64,000 nucleotides of DNA. Origin: G963692885 sp964658655. Lineage in GTDB: Bacteria > Acidobacteriota > Terriglobia > Terriglobales > Acidobacteriaceae. Location of the stretch: NCBI GenBank assembly GCA_964658655.1, contig CAZZZL010000002.1:62001-126000 (forward strand), read 5' to 3'. The position numbers were made by a program, and so were the translations under genes. Positions 1 through 7,457 of this stretch are shown here, in pieces. Every line of letters begins with the position of its first letter. Positions within the stretch are counted from its first letter, which is position 1. The notes beneath the pieces were generated by a model. The model was not told where the DNA came from and ran no database searches. It saw nothing but the letters and a program-made list of their open reading frames with translations.

Positions 1-30
1 GACCTCAAGCAGGCTGTCGCCAAACTGTAA
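1..30 (+). CDS. C-terminal end of an upstream gene (partial)
   Basis: The first ten codons of the window read DLKQAVAKL followed by TAA, and the next gene converges on it from the other strand with only three bases between. This is consistent with the 3' end of a plus-strand gene whose body lies outside the window. Nine residues are too few to name a family, and a chance open frame of this length cannot be excluded. Confidence 0.35.
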   Translation, partial: DLKQAVAKL

Positions 31-33
31 CTG

Positions 34-774
34 CTACTGCGCTATATTCGCATCCAGGTTAACAGTGATGCTTATTTCCTGTTCACCCGACTCGGTCGCG
101 ATCGGCGCGGCCTGCTTCATGTCGCTTAACGCCCGAACCGCCATGGGCATCGGACGATAGACCATCGTCCCGTTTGGATCGACGGTGATCTCGTGGATTG
201 AAGCGACATGCGTGCCGGCGGCCTTCGCGACTGCCTCCGCCTGCGCCAGCGCGGTCTTCGTCGCTTCAGTCGCCAGTTCGCGCCGCGCCGCTTCGGCTTC
301 TTCTTCACGCGGCTGGAAGTTCACGCTCTCGAGCGTGTTGGCGCCGTGCGCAAGTGCATCGGTGATCAGCTGTGACACCCTGTCGACCGGCGCACGAAAC
401 GTAATATTTGTCCGCCCGCTGTAGCCCACAATCTGGTCCGGCCCGCCCTTGGGCGTATGCGTCTTCGGGTCGACGGACACCTGTTCAGTCGCAAGTCGGT
501 CCGCATGCTGTGCTCGAAGATACGTCAGCAGCTGTTGTGATTTTTCCCCCAGCGCTTTCGATACGACGGCCACCGTCGGACCATCTGTCTGGATGGACAC
601 GCTCACATCCGCGACCGTGTTCGGCAGCCGTGTGTGCGCGGTCGCATGGGTGTGAATCAACGACAGTGGCACGCTCGATGTCTGCGCATCGGCATAGCTC
701 CCAGCCAAACAGAGCATGACTGCAAGGGCAGCGCAGGAAACTTTAAGAGCGGCATAGTGATCGACGTTGCGCAT
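34..774 (-). CDS. SIMPL domain-containing secreted protein (DUF541)
   Basis: A 246-residue protein with a clear signal peptide (hydrophobic stretch about residues 10-27, cleavage likely after SYADAQ) followed by a SIMPL/DUF541 domain over most of the rest. Family features visible are the early VADVSVSIQTDGPTV strand, a repeated A-rich helix of the type ATKTALAQAEAVAKAAG, and the ending EISITVNLDANIAQ. The family is periplasmic or outer-membrane associated, of poorly defined role (linked to oxidative stress in Brucella BP26 and to IRAK signalling only by name). The ATG is preceded by GGAGAACCC, a good ribosome binding site. It stands alone, convergent with the gene at the window edge. Confidence 0.85.
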   Translation of the reverse strand: MRNVDHYAALKVSCAALAVMLCLAGSYADAQTSSVPLSLIHTHATAHTRLPNTVADVSVSIQTDGPTVAVVSKALGEKSQQLLTYLRAQHADRLATEQVSVDPKTHTPKGGPDQIVGYSGRTNITFRAPVDRVSQLITDALAHGANTLESVNFQPREEEAEAARRELATEATKTALAQAEAVAKAAGTHVASIHEITVDPNGTMVYRPMPMAVRALSDMKQAAPIATESGEQEISITVNLDANIAQ

Positions 775-1026
775 GGGTTCTCCTGTTATCGGCCAACAGT
801 CTTTGGACGTCCGAAATGCCCGAAGGCGATCCTAACTCTTTTTCCAACTTGCAGTTTGCATCTGATCTCCAGTAAAACTCACAATTCTGCTGCGAGCCAT
901 ACATTGTCAGATTCGTTGGTTGAATAGATGAATTTTGATTTGCAGCCCGAAGTCGGCTAGCATGACGCGGTCGCTGCTCGCACGTCCTGCCGAGATTCTG
1001 CGGCCATTCCATTTTGGAGGAAACGC

Positions 1027-1437
1027 ATGAAGAAACGCCTCACTTTCGCCCTGATGCTGCTTTGCGGCACCACCCTGTTCGCGCAGCGCCCGAATGGGAA
1101 TCCGTGGAACTACGGCAGCGGCAATAATAACTGGGATAACTCATGGAACAACCGCCCGGCGCCCGGCCGCGGCGCCTGTTTTTTCACCAGCGCAGGCTTT
1201 CGCGGTAACAAATTCTGTGTGCGCGGCGGCGACCGTCTGCCCAGTCTGCCCGGCAACTTCGGCGACAACATCTCCTCCATCCAGGTCTACGGCCGCACCA
1301 CGGTTCAAATCTTCAACGACCGCAATTTCAGTAACGGTTCGGAATCCGTGCGAGGCAGCGTACCGGACCTGCGCGCATATAAATTCCGCGGCGGCCACAC
1401 CTGGAACAACCGCATTTCCTCCATCATCGTCCGCTGA
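1027..1437 (+). CDS. Small secreted crystallin/peptidase-inhibitor I36-like protein
   Basis: 136 residues with a signal peptide (MKKRLTFALMLLCGTTLFAQ), a low-complexity Asn/Trp/Gly-rich linker (residues about 22-45), then one beta/gamma-crystallin-like unit. The first Greek-key strand pair is recognisable as ACFFTSAGFRGNKFCVRGGD followed by DNISSIQVYG, and a second half repeats the pattern, ending NRISSIIVR. Such domains occur in Streptomyces protease inhibitors (family I36) and in calcium-binding crystallin-fold proteins. A GGAGG ribosome binding site lies six bases before the ATG. Function is inferred only from fold: extracellular or periplasmic, perhaps inhibitory or calcium binding. Confidence 0.75.
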   Translation: MKKRLTFALMLLCGTTLFAQRPNGNPWNYGSGNNNWDNSWNNRPAPGRGACFFTSAGFRGNKFCVRGGDRLPSLPGNFGDNISSIQVYGRTTVQIFNDRNFSNGSESVRGSVPDLRAYKFRGGHTWNNRISSIIVR

Positions 1438-1512
1438 TCTTCGCTTCACGAGGACGAAAAATCGAGCCCCGGCGCATTGCCAAATCACACGCAATGCGCC
1501 GATGCTATCTGC

Positions 1513-2181
1513 ATGCCTCGAACTGCTCGCCTTCTTCCATTCTGTTTTCTAATCACCCTTCTTCTCGCCCCATTCCTGCAAGGGCAGGCACCGGCTCCCC
1601 CGTCCCGTCCCACCAGCACGCCGTACAGCGGCGACCTCTCCATCTTTGAAACTCCCGGCCGCGATGACCGCCTGCAGATCCAGCACGTCATGGACCTGCT
1701 CGGCATCAAAAAAGGTTCAGATGTAGCCGACATCGGCGCCGGCTCCGGCTGGTTCACCGTGCGTGCTGCGCAGCGCGTCGGCAGCTCTGGAAAAGTCTTC
1801 GCGGAAGACATCAATCCCGACGCGATCGATTACATTGACAAGCGCGCGAAGAAGGCAAAGCTCGCGAATGTCCAGACCATTACCGGTACACCCGACGATC
1901 CAAAACTGCCGCCTGCTTCGATCGACGCCGTAATGTTCCTGAAGGTCTACCACGAGGTCGCGAATACGACGGCGCTGCTTGCAAATCTCAAACCCGCGCT
2001 CAAGCCCGGCGCGAAAATCGGCATCATCGACCGCAATGGCAGTGGCGCCGACCATGGCCTCATGCCGGATATCGTCAAGAAGGAAATGTCGGACGCAGGC
2101 TTTCATCTCGCCAGCAGCCACGACTTCACCAAGGCCGACGGCCAGGATTATTTCCTGATATTCGTCTTCGACGGCAAGTAG
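1513..2181 (+). CDS. Exported class I SAM-dependent methyltransferase
   Basis: The protein has a hydrophobic leader (PRTARLLPFCFLITLLL) and then a class I methyltransferase fold: motif I is DVADIGAGSGWFT, the acidic residue after strand 2 is in VFAEDINPDAI, and motif IV/post-IV is in DAVMFLKVYHEV. I chose the ATG at 1513 because it puts the signal peptide at the terminus; a TTG at 1477 in the same frame would add twelve polar residues. Acidobacterial relatives with a leader followed by a methyltransferase domain are common, yet the SAM supply outside the cytoplasm is unexplained, so the leader may instead be a membrane anchor. Substrate unknown. No partner gene is evident. Confidence 0.8.
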   Translation: MPRTARLLPFCFLITLLLAPFLQGQAPAPPSRPTSTPYSGDLSIFETPGRDDRLQIQHVMDLLGIKKGSDVADIGAGSGWFTVRAAQRVGSSGKVFAEDINPDAIDYIDKRAKKAKLANVQTITGTPDDPKLPPASIDAVMFLKVYHEVANTTALLANLKPALKPGAKIGIIDRNGSGADHGLMPDIVKKEMSDAGFHLASSHDFTKADGQDYFLIFVFDGK

Positions 2182-2196
2182 CCCCGTCAGGTCTGC

Positions 2197-2500
2197 TCAC
2201 GCCTTGAAGTCGTCCAGTTCTTCACGATTGCGCTGGAAACGCGCAGGCGCGTTTCCAGCGGAATATGCCCGACTTGGTGATAAAACGCTGTGTGGACGAC
2301 GCCATCCGCTGCTGCGGCTCCGGTCGTCGGCATTCGATGTCCTCAACATCTCCGCGAAGTACCTGTGCTCCGGCTGCCGACAGTTTGCTGGCAGATGCCT
2401 GCAAGCGTGCCAGCCCGGTCACCTGGTGGCCCGCGCCTGTCAACTCCTTCACCACTGAATACCGGATAAATCCTGTAGCCCCGGTCACAAATACCGGCAT
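2197..2500 (-). pseudogene. Frameshifted N-terminal fragment of an NAD-dependent epimerase/SDR
   Basis: From an ATG at 2500 the minus strand encodes MPVFVTGATGFIRYSVVKEL, the Rossmann TGATGFI motif of extended SDR/epimerase proteins, continuing through AGAQVLRGDVEDIE. Near 2325 the reading frame changes: the next-frame translation AAAADGVVHTAFYHQVGHIP is exactly what family members show at this point. Homology stops at the 14-bp inverted repeat (2231-2260). The last codons in a further frame (RNREELDDFKA then TGA at 2199) read like a natural C-terminus but I cannot name the parent. About 60-90 of the usual ~290 residues remain, so this is not functional. Confidence 0.75.
2231..2260. repeat. 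Perfect 14-bp inverted repeat with 2-bp centre
   Basis: CGCTGGAAACGCGC at 2231-2244 is the exact reverse complement of 2247-2260, separated by AG. It lies 50 bp downstream of the methyltransferase stop, at one side of the broken SDR remnant. It could act as a transcript 3' hairpin, but there is no T tract. It may equally mark the site of the rearrangement that destroyed the SDR gene. Confidence 0.8.
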
Positions 2501-2519
2501 GGTTTTACCGCGCCTGGCC

Positions 2520-2726
2520 GGCGACAGGCTCAGAAACACCGACGATCCCCTTGCCGCCATCGCTTCGTCACTCGGCTACGAATCCGAAAGCGCATTCGGT
2601 AAGGCTTTCAAGCGCTTGATGGGCTGCTCGCCGCGCCGGTACAGCCGCGGACAAACGCAGGCCTCTTCCATCAAGAGCACCTCCTACAACCACGCAGACA
2701 GCCTCCAGACCGTCGCGGCGGATTGA
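2520..2726 (+). pseudogene. C-terminal fragment of an AraC-family regulator
   Basis: The plus strand here reads DDPLAAIASSLGYESESAFG then KAFKRLMGCSPRRYSRG, the signature second helix-turn-helix of AraC/XylS regulators (the I-A-x-x-L-G-Y-x-S-x-S-x-F-x-R-x-F-K motif with G-x-S-P-x-x-Y-R). Everything upstream, namely the cupin/effector domain and first helix-turn-helix, is missing and is replaced by antisense of the SDR fragment. AraC regulators are often beside SDR genes, so both fragments probably come from one lost locus. No start codon with a ribosome site is visible. Confidence 0.75.
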
Positions 2727-2823
2727 TCCCACGCACAGTATCTCCGTCACGCAGACAGCAGCCTCCACGGAATGATAGGATTCAGAGTTTTCTCCGCGGT
2801 CAACCCGCAAAGGCCTGAAACCT

Positions 2824-4011
2824 ATGTCGTCGAGCACCCTGAATCCCTCTGAAACGCGCACTGGCCACTCCTTCAAACTCACAAGTGACCAGGAGCAGCT
2901 GCGCGACCTGATCCGCAAGTTTGCCGCGAAAGAAATCGCTCCGCATGTGATGGAGTGGGACGAGGCCAGCGAGTTTCCTGCCTCGGTCGTCAAGCAGCTC
3001 GGCGAGATGGGACTGATGGGCATCATCTTTCCCGAAGAGTACGGGGGCAGCGGTCTTGGCTACACCGATTACATGATGGCGGTCGAGGAATTGTCGGCTG
3101 TCGATGGCTCCGTCGGCATCATTGTCGCCTCGCACAATTCACTCTGTACCAACCACATCTTCCTCGCCGGCAATGAGCAGCAGAAGCGCAAGTATTTGCC
3201 GAAGCTGGCCAGCGGCGCGTGGCTGGGCGCATGGGGATTGACCGAATCCGGCTCGGGTTCCGACGCTGCCGGGGCGCGCACGTCCGCCGTCCGCCAGGGC
3301 GACAGTTGGGTGCTCAACGGCAACAAAATCTTCATCACCAACGGCCACTATGCGGACGTCGCCGTCGTCATTGCCGTCACAGATAAATCCGCCGGAACGC
3401 ATGGCCTCTCTGCTTTCATCGTCGAGAAGGGCACCCCGGGCTTTCGCTCCGGCCGCAAGGAAAATAAGCTTGGCCTGCGTGCCAGCGATACCTCCGAACT
3501 GATCTTCGAAGACTGCGTGATTCCTGCCGAAAATCTGCTCGGCAAAGAGGGCGAGGGTTTCGTCGATTCGCTGCGCATCCTCGATGGCGGCCGCATCTCC
3601 ATTGCAGCACTGGCCCTCGGCATCGCCCGCGGAGCCTATGATGCTGCGCTGAAGTACGTGAAAGAACGGCGTCAGTTTGGTAAGGCCATCGCGGATTTCC
3701 AGGGCATCCAGTGGAAGCTCGCCGACATGGCGACGCAGCTCGATGCCGCGCGTCTGCTCACCCTCCGCGCTGCATCCATGAAGGACGCCGGTGAGAAGAC
3801 CACACTCGCCTCCGCCATGGCCAAGCTGCATGCGAGCGAAGTTGCCGTTCGCATCTGCGACGAAGCCGTGCAGCTGCATGGCGGGTACGGTTTCATCAAG
3901 GATTACCCCGTCGAGAAGTTCTACCGCGACGTCAAACTGTGCACCATCGGCGAAGGTACCAGCGAGATTCAACGCATGGTCATTGCACGCGAAATCCTCA
4001 AGCAGTCCTGA
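2824..4011 (+). CDS. Acyl-CoA dehydrogenase (short-chain type)
   Basis: 395 residues, the normal length for the homotetrameric FAD acyl-CoA dehydrogenases that introduce the alpha-beta double bond in fatty-acyl or branched-chain acyl-CoA. Recognisable signatures are GAWGLTESGSGSDAAG (flavin/substrate loop), QLHGGYGFIKDYPVEKFYRD (family signature 2) and IGEGTSEIQR, which carries the catalytic Glu of short-chain enzymes. It heads a co-directional run with meaB 36 bp downstream and methylmalonyl-CoA epimerase beyond. This suggests flow of odd-chain or branched acyl-CoA towards propionyl-CoA and methylmalonyl-CoA. Substrate chain length cannot be fixed from sequence alone. Confidence 0.93.
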   Translation: MSSSTLNPSETRTGHSFKLTSDQEQLRDLIRKFAAKEIAPHVMEWDEASEFPASVVKQLGEMGLMGIIFPEEYGGSGLGYTDYMMAVEELSAVDGSVGIIVASHNSLCTNHIFLAGNEQQKRKYLPKLASGAWLGAWGLTESGSGSDAAGARTSAVRQGDSWVLNGNKIFITNGHYADVAVVIAVTDKSAGTHGLSAFIVEKGTPGFRSGRKENKLGLRASDTSELIFEDCVIPAENLLGKEGEGFVDSLRILDGGRISIAALALGIARGAYDAALKYVKERRQFGKAIADFQGIQWKLADMATQLDAARLLTLRAASMKDAGEKTTLASAMAKLHASEVAVRICDEAVQLHGGYGFIKDYPVEKFYRDVKLCTIGEGTSEIQRMVIAREILKQS

Positions 4012-4047
4012 GCGCTGTTTAAGTGCGGCGCTTCAGGCGCTATCGTA

Positions 4048-5049
4048 GTGATGATGGGGAAAACAGGAGCGCTGGCCGAGATAGATTTAGTGCATCAACT
4101 GCTGCAGCGCCTCATGCGCCGCGAGCCGCGTGCGCTGGCGCGGGCGATTTCGCTCATCGAAGATGACGCGTCGCAGGCCCGAGCACTTCTCTCCGCCTGC
4201 TTTCCGCATACAGGCCGCGCCCTGCATATCGGCGTCACCGGTTCGCCCGGGGCAGGTAAAAGTTCGCTTGTCGATCAGCTCGCACACCACTACCTGCAGC
4301 ATGCCGGCAACGTCGGCGTGCTTGCCGTCGACCCCTCCAGCCCCTATACCGGCGGCGCATTGCTCGGCGATCGCATCCGCATGCAGGAGCATCACGCAAA
4401 TCCCAACTTCTACCTGCGCAGCATGGCGACACGCGGCGCACTCGGCGGCCTCGCACACAAGACCGCCGATGCCGCTTCCATTCTCGACGCGGCCGGCTTT
4501 GACCGCGTACTCATCGAGACCGTCGGCGTAGGCCAGGATGAAATGGACGTCGTGCGACTCGCGGATATCACGCTCGTCGTGCTCGTGCCCGGCATGGGTG
4601 ACGACGTGCAAAGCATCAAGGCCGGCATCATGGAAATCGCCGACATCTTCGTCATCAACAAGGGCGACCGCGAAGGAGCAGACCGTCTCGAAGCCGAGGT
4701 GCGCGCCATGCAGTCGCATGCAGCAGAGCATGGCGAATGGATTCCGCCCATCGTGCGTACCGTTGCCGCAGGCGCAGATGGCCCAAGCGGCATCCCCGCG
4801 CTCGTTGCTGCCATCGAAAGCATGCATGCATGGCTTCAGCAGGACGAGCGTCTGACACTGCGCAGGCGCGTGCAATGGCAGCAGCGGTTTGCCCAGATGG
4901 TGCGTGAGCAGGTGCTGCAGGCAGCCCGGCTTCACGGCCTTGGCGAAGAGCAGATTGCCCGGCATGCCTCTTCCATCGTCGCCCGCATGGAAGACCCTTT
5001 TAAAATCGTGCCTGACATAGTTTCAAATTTAATACAGGGAACAATCTGA
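4048..5049 (+). CDS. meaB: Methylmalonyl-CoA mutase-associated GTPase MeaB
   Basis: A G3E-family P-loop GTPase that protects and reloads adenosylcobalamin in methylmalonyl-CoA mutase. Visible motifs are Walker A GSPGAGKS (residues 65-72), the switch region ETVGVGQ (157-163) and NKGD (204-207) for guanine recognition; length 333 matches MeaB/ArgK. The frame opens with GTG-ATG-ATG; the start could be GTG 4048 or either ATG (4051, 4054), none with a strong ribosome site, so translation may depend on the preceding gene. The epimerase gene follows after 12 bp, but the mutase itself is not in this window. Confidence 0.93.
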   Translation: MMMGKTGALAEIDLVHQLLQRLMRREPRALARAISLIEDDASQARALLSACFPHTGRALHIGVTGSPGAGKSSLVDQLAHHYLQHAGNVGVLAVDPSSPYTGGALLGDRIRMQEHHANPNFYLRSMATRGALGGLAHKTADAASILDAAGFDRVLIETVGVGQDEMDVVRLADITLVVLVPGMGDDVQSIKAGIMEIADIFVINKGDREGADRLEAEVRAMQSHAAEHGEWIPPIVRTVAAGADGPSGIPALVAAIESMHAWLQQDERLTLRRRVQWQQRFAQMVREQVLQAARLHGLGEEQIARHASSIVARMEDPFKIVPDIVSNLIQGTI

Positions 5050-5061
5050 CGAGGATTCATC

Positions 5062-5484
5062 ATGGAAACTGGCTCCAATTCGAAAATTGACCACCTAGGT
5101 ATCGCCGTAACTTCGATCGCCGAAGCCCGCGGTTTTTACGAGGCGCTCGGTCTGAGCGTTGTGCAGGAAGAGACCATCGAACCGGAAGGTGTGAAGACCG
5201 CCATGATCCCGGTAGGCGAAAGCCGCATCGAATTGCTCGAAGCCCTGTCTCCCGATACACCCGTTGGCAAATTTCTCGCGAAGCGCGGCCCCGGTCTGCA
5301 TCACGTCGCCCTGCATGTGAATGACATTTCGTCCGCGTTCGAAGAGATGAAAGCCCGCGGGCTCAAGGTGCTGTCGGATGATATACAGATCGGCGCCGGA
5401 GGCCATCTGTACTTCTTCATTCATCCGTCGAGTGCGGGCGGCGTCCTGACGGAAATCTGCCAGGACTCGATCAGCAATGTCTGA
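5062..5484 (+). CDS. mce: Methylmalonyl-CoA epimerase
   Basis: A 140-residue VOC-fold protein interconverting (R)- and (S)-methylmalonyl-CoA in the cytoplasm. Family features are IDHLGIAVTSIAEARGFYEA at the start (metal His), ALGLSV, the internal HHVALHVNDI (second metal His) and IHPSSAGGVLTEICQ at the end, all typical of the epimerase rather than a glyoxalase. Located 12 bp after meaB, and its last 8 bp overlap the start of tsaB, so it is almost certainly cotranscribed and translationally coupled with both. Confidence 0.93.
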   Translation: METGSNSKIDHLGIAVTSIAEARGFYEALGLSVVQEETIEPEGVKTAMIPVGESRIELLEALSPDTPVGKFLAKRGPGLHHVALHVNDISSAFEEMKARGLKVLSDDIQIGAGGHLYFFIHPSSAGGVLTEICQDSISNV

Positions 5485-6133
5485 GCTGTTGCTTGGTATC
5501 GACACCAGTGGCAGTGAAGGTTCGATAGCGATTGGCCAAGTCGATGCAAATGGCGACGTGACGCAACTCCAGCACAGTACGCTGAGCGGCCGCCACTATG
5601 CGGACGACGTAGTCCCGCAGCTTAAACTGCTCTTCGCGCAGGCGCACCTGGCGCTCGCGAATGTCAGCGCCATCGTCGTCGTCAATGGTCCCGGCAGCTT
5701 CACCGGCCTGCGAGCCGGCATCGGCGCCGCGAAAGCACTCGCGGAAGTCGGCAGCCTCCCGCTGATTGCCGTTTCCCGTCTCGCGCTCCTCGCCGCGACA
5801 AACGCGCAGGAAGAAGCCTCTACAATTGAAACCGTGGCTGTATTAGATGCCGGGCGCGGCGAATACTACATGCGGCTGCCCTCTGGCGGAGAGTCACTCG
5901 CCTCTGCCGACGATGTCATCAGAGCAGCCGGGTCGACACATATCCGCACTACCGATGTAAAGGTGAAAGAGCAACTGGCCAGCCTTCCCGTCGAACTCGT
6001 CGCGCCACCATCGGCATTCGACGCCATCCGCCTGGCCGTCCCTCGTTTTCTCGCCGGCGCATTCGATGACGTCGCTACGCTCGATGCCAATTACGTGCGC
6101 CGCCCCTACGCAAATTTTGCAGGCCCGGTGTGA
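5477..6133 (+). CDS. tsaB: tRNA threonylcarbamoyladenosine biosynthesis protein TsaB
   Basis: TsaB (YeaZ) is the ASKHA-fold scaffold that with TsaD and TsaE transfers threonylcarbamoyl to A37 of ANN-decoding tRNAs. The N-terminal LLGIDTSGSEGSIAIG and the signature NGPGSFTGLRAGIGAAKAL are diagnostic; 218 residues is normal. It overlaps the epimerase gene by 8 bp and rimI by 4 bp (GTGA). The tsaB-rimI pairing is widespread in bacteria and supports the assignment. Confidence 0.93.
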   Translation: MSELLLGIDTSGSEGSIAIGQVDANGDVTQLQHSTLSGRHYADDVVPQLKLLFAQAHLALANVSAIVVVNGPGSFTGLRAGIGAAKALAEVGSLPLIAVSRLALLAATNAQEEASTIETVAVLDAGRGEYYMRLPSGGESLASADDVIRAAGSTHIRTTDVKVKEQLASLPVELVAPPSAFDAIRLAVPRFLAGAFDDVATLDANYVRRPYANFAGPV

Positions 6134-6639
6134 CGCTGAACCTCGAAGCATCTGAGGTTCGCCCGATGACCCAAGCCGATCTTGCCGCCGTCCTCGCGCT
6201 CACCCGCCTGGTCCCCGAAGCACCCTGGTGGAGCGAGGCGCACGTTGCTGAAATCGTCCAGCCCGGGCCTGAAAGCGGTCCGCACTTCCGGCGCGGCTGG
6301 GTCTGCGTCGTCAATGAAAAGCCGGTCGGCTTCATCGTTCTGCAGGCCCTCCGCTTACCCGTTGCCGACGACCCTGCGATCGAGTGTGAAGTTGAGTCGA
6401 TTGTTGTCGCGCCCGAATTCCGGGGCAGAGGATTTGGCCGCTCCTTGCTGATGCAGGCACTCGACTGGAGCCGTCAATGCCCGGCCGTGCTCGTCCATCT
6501 CGAAGTGCGCAGCCGGAACGAGCGCGCCATCCGGCTCTACCAGGGCGCGGGCTTTGTTCCCACCGGCACGCGCCCAAACTACTACCACTCTCCGGCAGAT
6601 GACGCCGTTCTCATGACGCTGCACCTCGGAAAGAGCTAG
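6130..6639 (+). CDS. rimI: Ribosomal-protein-alanine N-acetyltransferase RimI
   Basis: A 169-residue GNAT acetyltransferase. The acetyl-CoA loop is VAPEFRGRGFGRSLL (Q/R-x-x-G-x-G/A type), followed by VHLEVRSRNERAIRLYQGAG and GTRPNYYHSPADDAVLM, which are the RimI signatures (the NxxAxxLYxxxGF and R-x-x-Y-Y elements). RimI acetylates the N-terminal Ala of ribosomal protein S18. The GTG start overlaps the tsaB stop in a GTGA junction, indicating coupled translation. A 125-bp gap separates it from psd. Confidence 0.9.
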   Translation: MTLNLEASEVRPMTQADLAAVLALTRLVPEAPWWSEAHVAEIVQPGPESGPHFRRGWVCVVNEKPVGFIVLQALRLPVADDPAIECEVESIVVAPEFRGRGFGRSLLMQALDWSRQCPAVLVHLEVRSRNERAIRLYQGAGFVPTGTRPNYYHSPADDAVLMTLHLGKS

Positions 6640-6743
6640 ACATCCTTTGCGCTTTCCGGTTTTGCCGCGGACATTCGTTGCCCAGGCTGGCTCCTCCACG
6701 AAAGCAGCATGCCTGCCCAACATGAATTTGGAGCGTTGGCCTT

Positions 6744-6749
6744 TATAAT
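6744..6749 (+). promoter_or_regulatory. Possible -10 element upstream of psd
   Basis: A consensus TATAAT lies 15 bp before the psd start, but no convincing -35 hexamer sits 16-18 bp upstream and the resulting leader would be under 10 bp. The AGGGAAG ribosome site is just before the ATG. Weak support for an internal promoter within the long gene run. Confidence 0.3.
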
Positions 6750-6764
6750 GAGCAGGGAAGACTT

Positions 6765-7457
6765 ATGGTTCGTGACGGATATTATTACGGTTTTGGTTTG
6801 CTGCTTGCCGCGGTTGTTGTCCGCATCTTCACTGCCGGCCATCTGCTGAGCCCGGTCCTGGTAGCCATTCCAGTACTGCTGGCGATCTTCTTTCTGTGGT
6901 TCTTTCGCGATCCTGAACGGATCATCCCCCAGGGGCCGGGCGTCATCGTTTCACCCGCCGATGGCAAGGTCACCGAAATCATCAGCATCATGACGCCGAA
7001 AGGCGCTCGCACCCGTATCAGCGTCTTCCTGAATGTCTTCAACGTGCATGTAAACCGCTCCCCCATCGAGGGAATCCTGAGCGAAGTCACCTACAAAAAG
7101 GGTGAGTATCTCAACGCCATGAATCCCGCTTCGGCTGCACGGAATGAGCAGAACCTGGTCGTTGTCGAAGGCGAGCGCGCCACCGTCGAGTTCAAGCAGA
7201 TAGCCGGCCTTCTCGCCCGCCGCATCGTTTTCAACTACAAGGCCGGTGATCGCGTGGAACGCGGCCAGCGCGTAGGCCTCATCAAGTTTGGTTCGCGCGT
7301 GGATATTGTTCTGCCTGCGGATGCTGCAGTCCGCGTCAAGCTGGGCGATAAGGTTATGGGCGGCGCAAGCATCCTGGCCGATCTGGCGCCCGTACACGCT
7401 GAATCCATGATGAACCGCCCTGGGATGTCGTCTCCATTTCTGGAGCCACGCGGTTGA
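6765..7457 (+). CDS. psd: Phosphatidylserine decarboxylase (short type)
   Basis: 230 residues, the short (type II) phosphatidylserine decarboxylase that makes phosphatidylethanolamine at the inner membrane. Two N-terminal hydrophobic segments (about residues 9-25 and 30-47) anchor it. SPADGKV is the family core motif, and KFGSRVD carries the Gly176-Ser177 self-cleavage site that yields the pyruvoyl group. The archaetidylserine decarboxylases of archaea have the same short architecture. Its end overlaps pssA by 4 bp, which supplies its substrate, so the pair forms a two-step phospholipid operon. Confidence 0.92.
   Translation: MVRDGYYYGFGLLLAAVVVRIFTAGHLLSPVLVAIPVLLAIFFLWFFRDPERIIPQGPGVIVSPADGKVTEIISIMTPKGARTRISVFLNVFNVHVNRSPIEGILSEVTYKKGEYLNAMNPASAARNEQNLVVVEGERATVEFKQIAGLLARRIVFNYKAGDRVERGQRVGLIKFGSRVDIVLPADAAVRVKLGDKVMGGASILADLAPVHAESMMNRPGMSSPFLEPRG

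Noticed and set aside
743..1012. 89-codon minus-strand frame upstream of the SIMPL gene
   Set aside because: Overlaps the SIMPL start and has no leader, motif or ribosome site.
3139..3972. Long open frame of 277 codons antisense to the acyl-CoA dehydrogenase
   Set aside because: Shadow frame of a strongly conserved gene; no ribosome site and no recognisable domain.
4087..4965. Open frame of 292 codons antisense to meaB
   Set aside because: Codon bias artefact of the GC-rich meaB gene; no homology seen.
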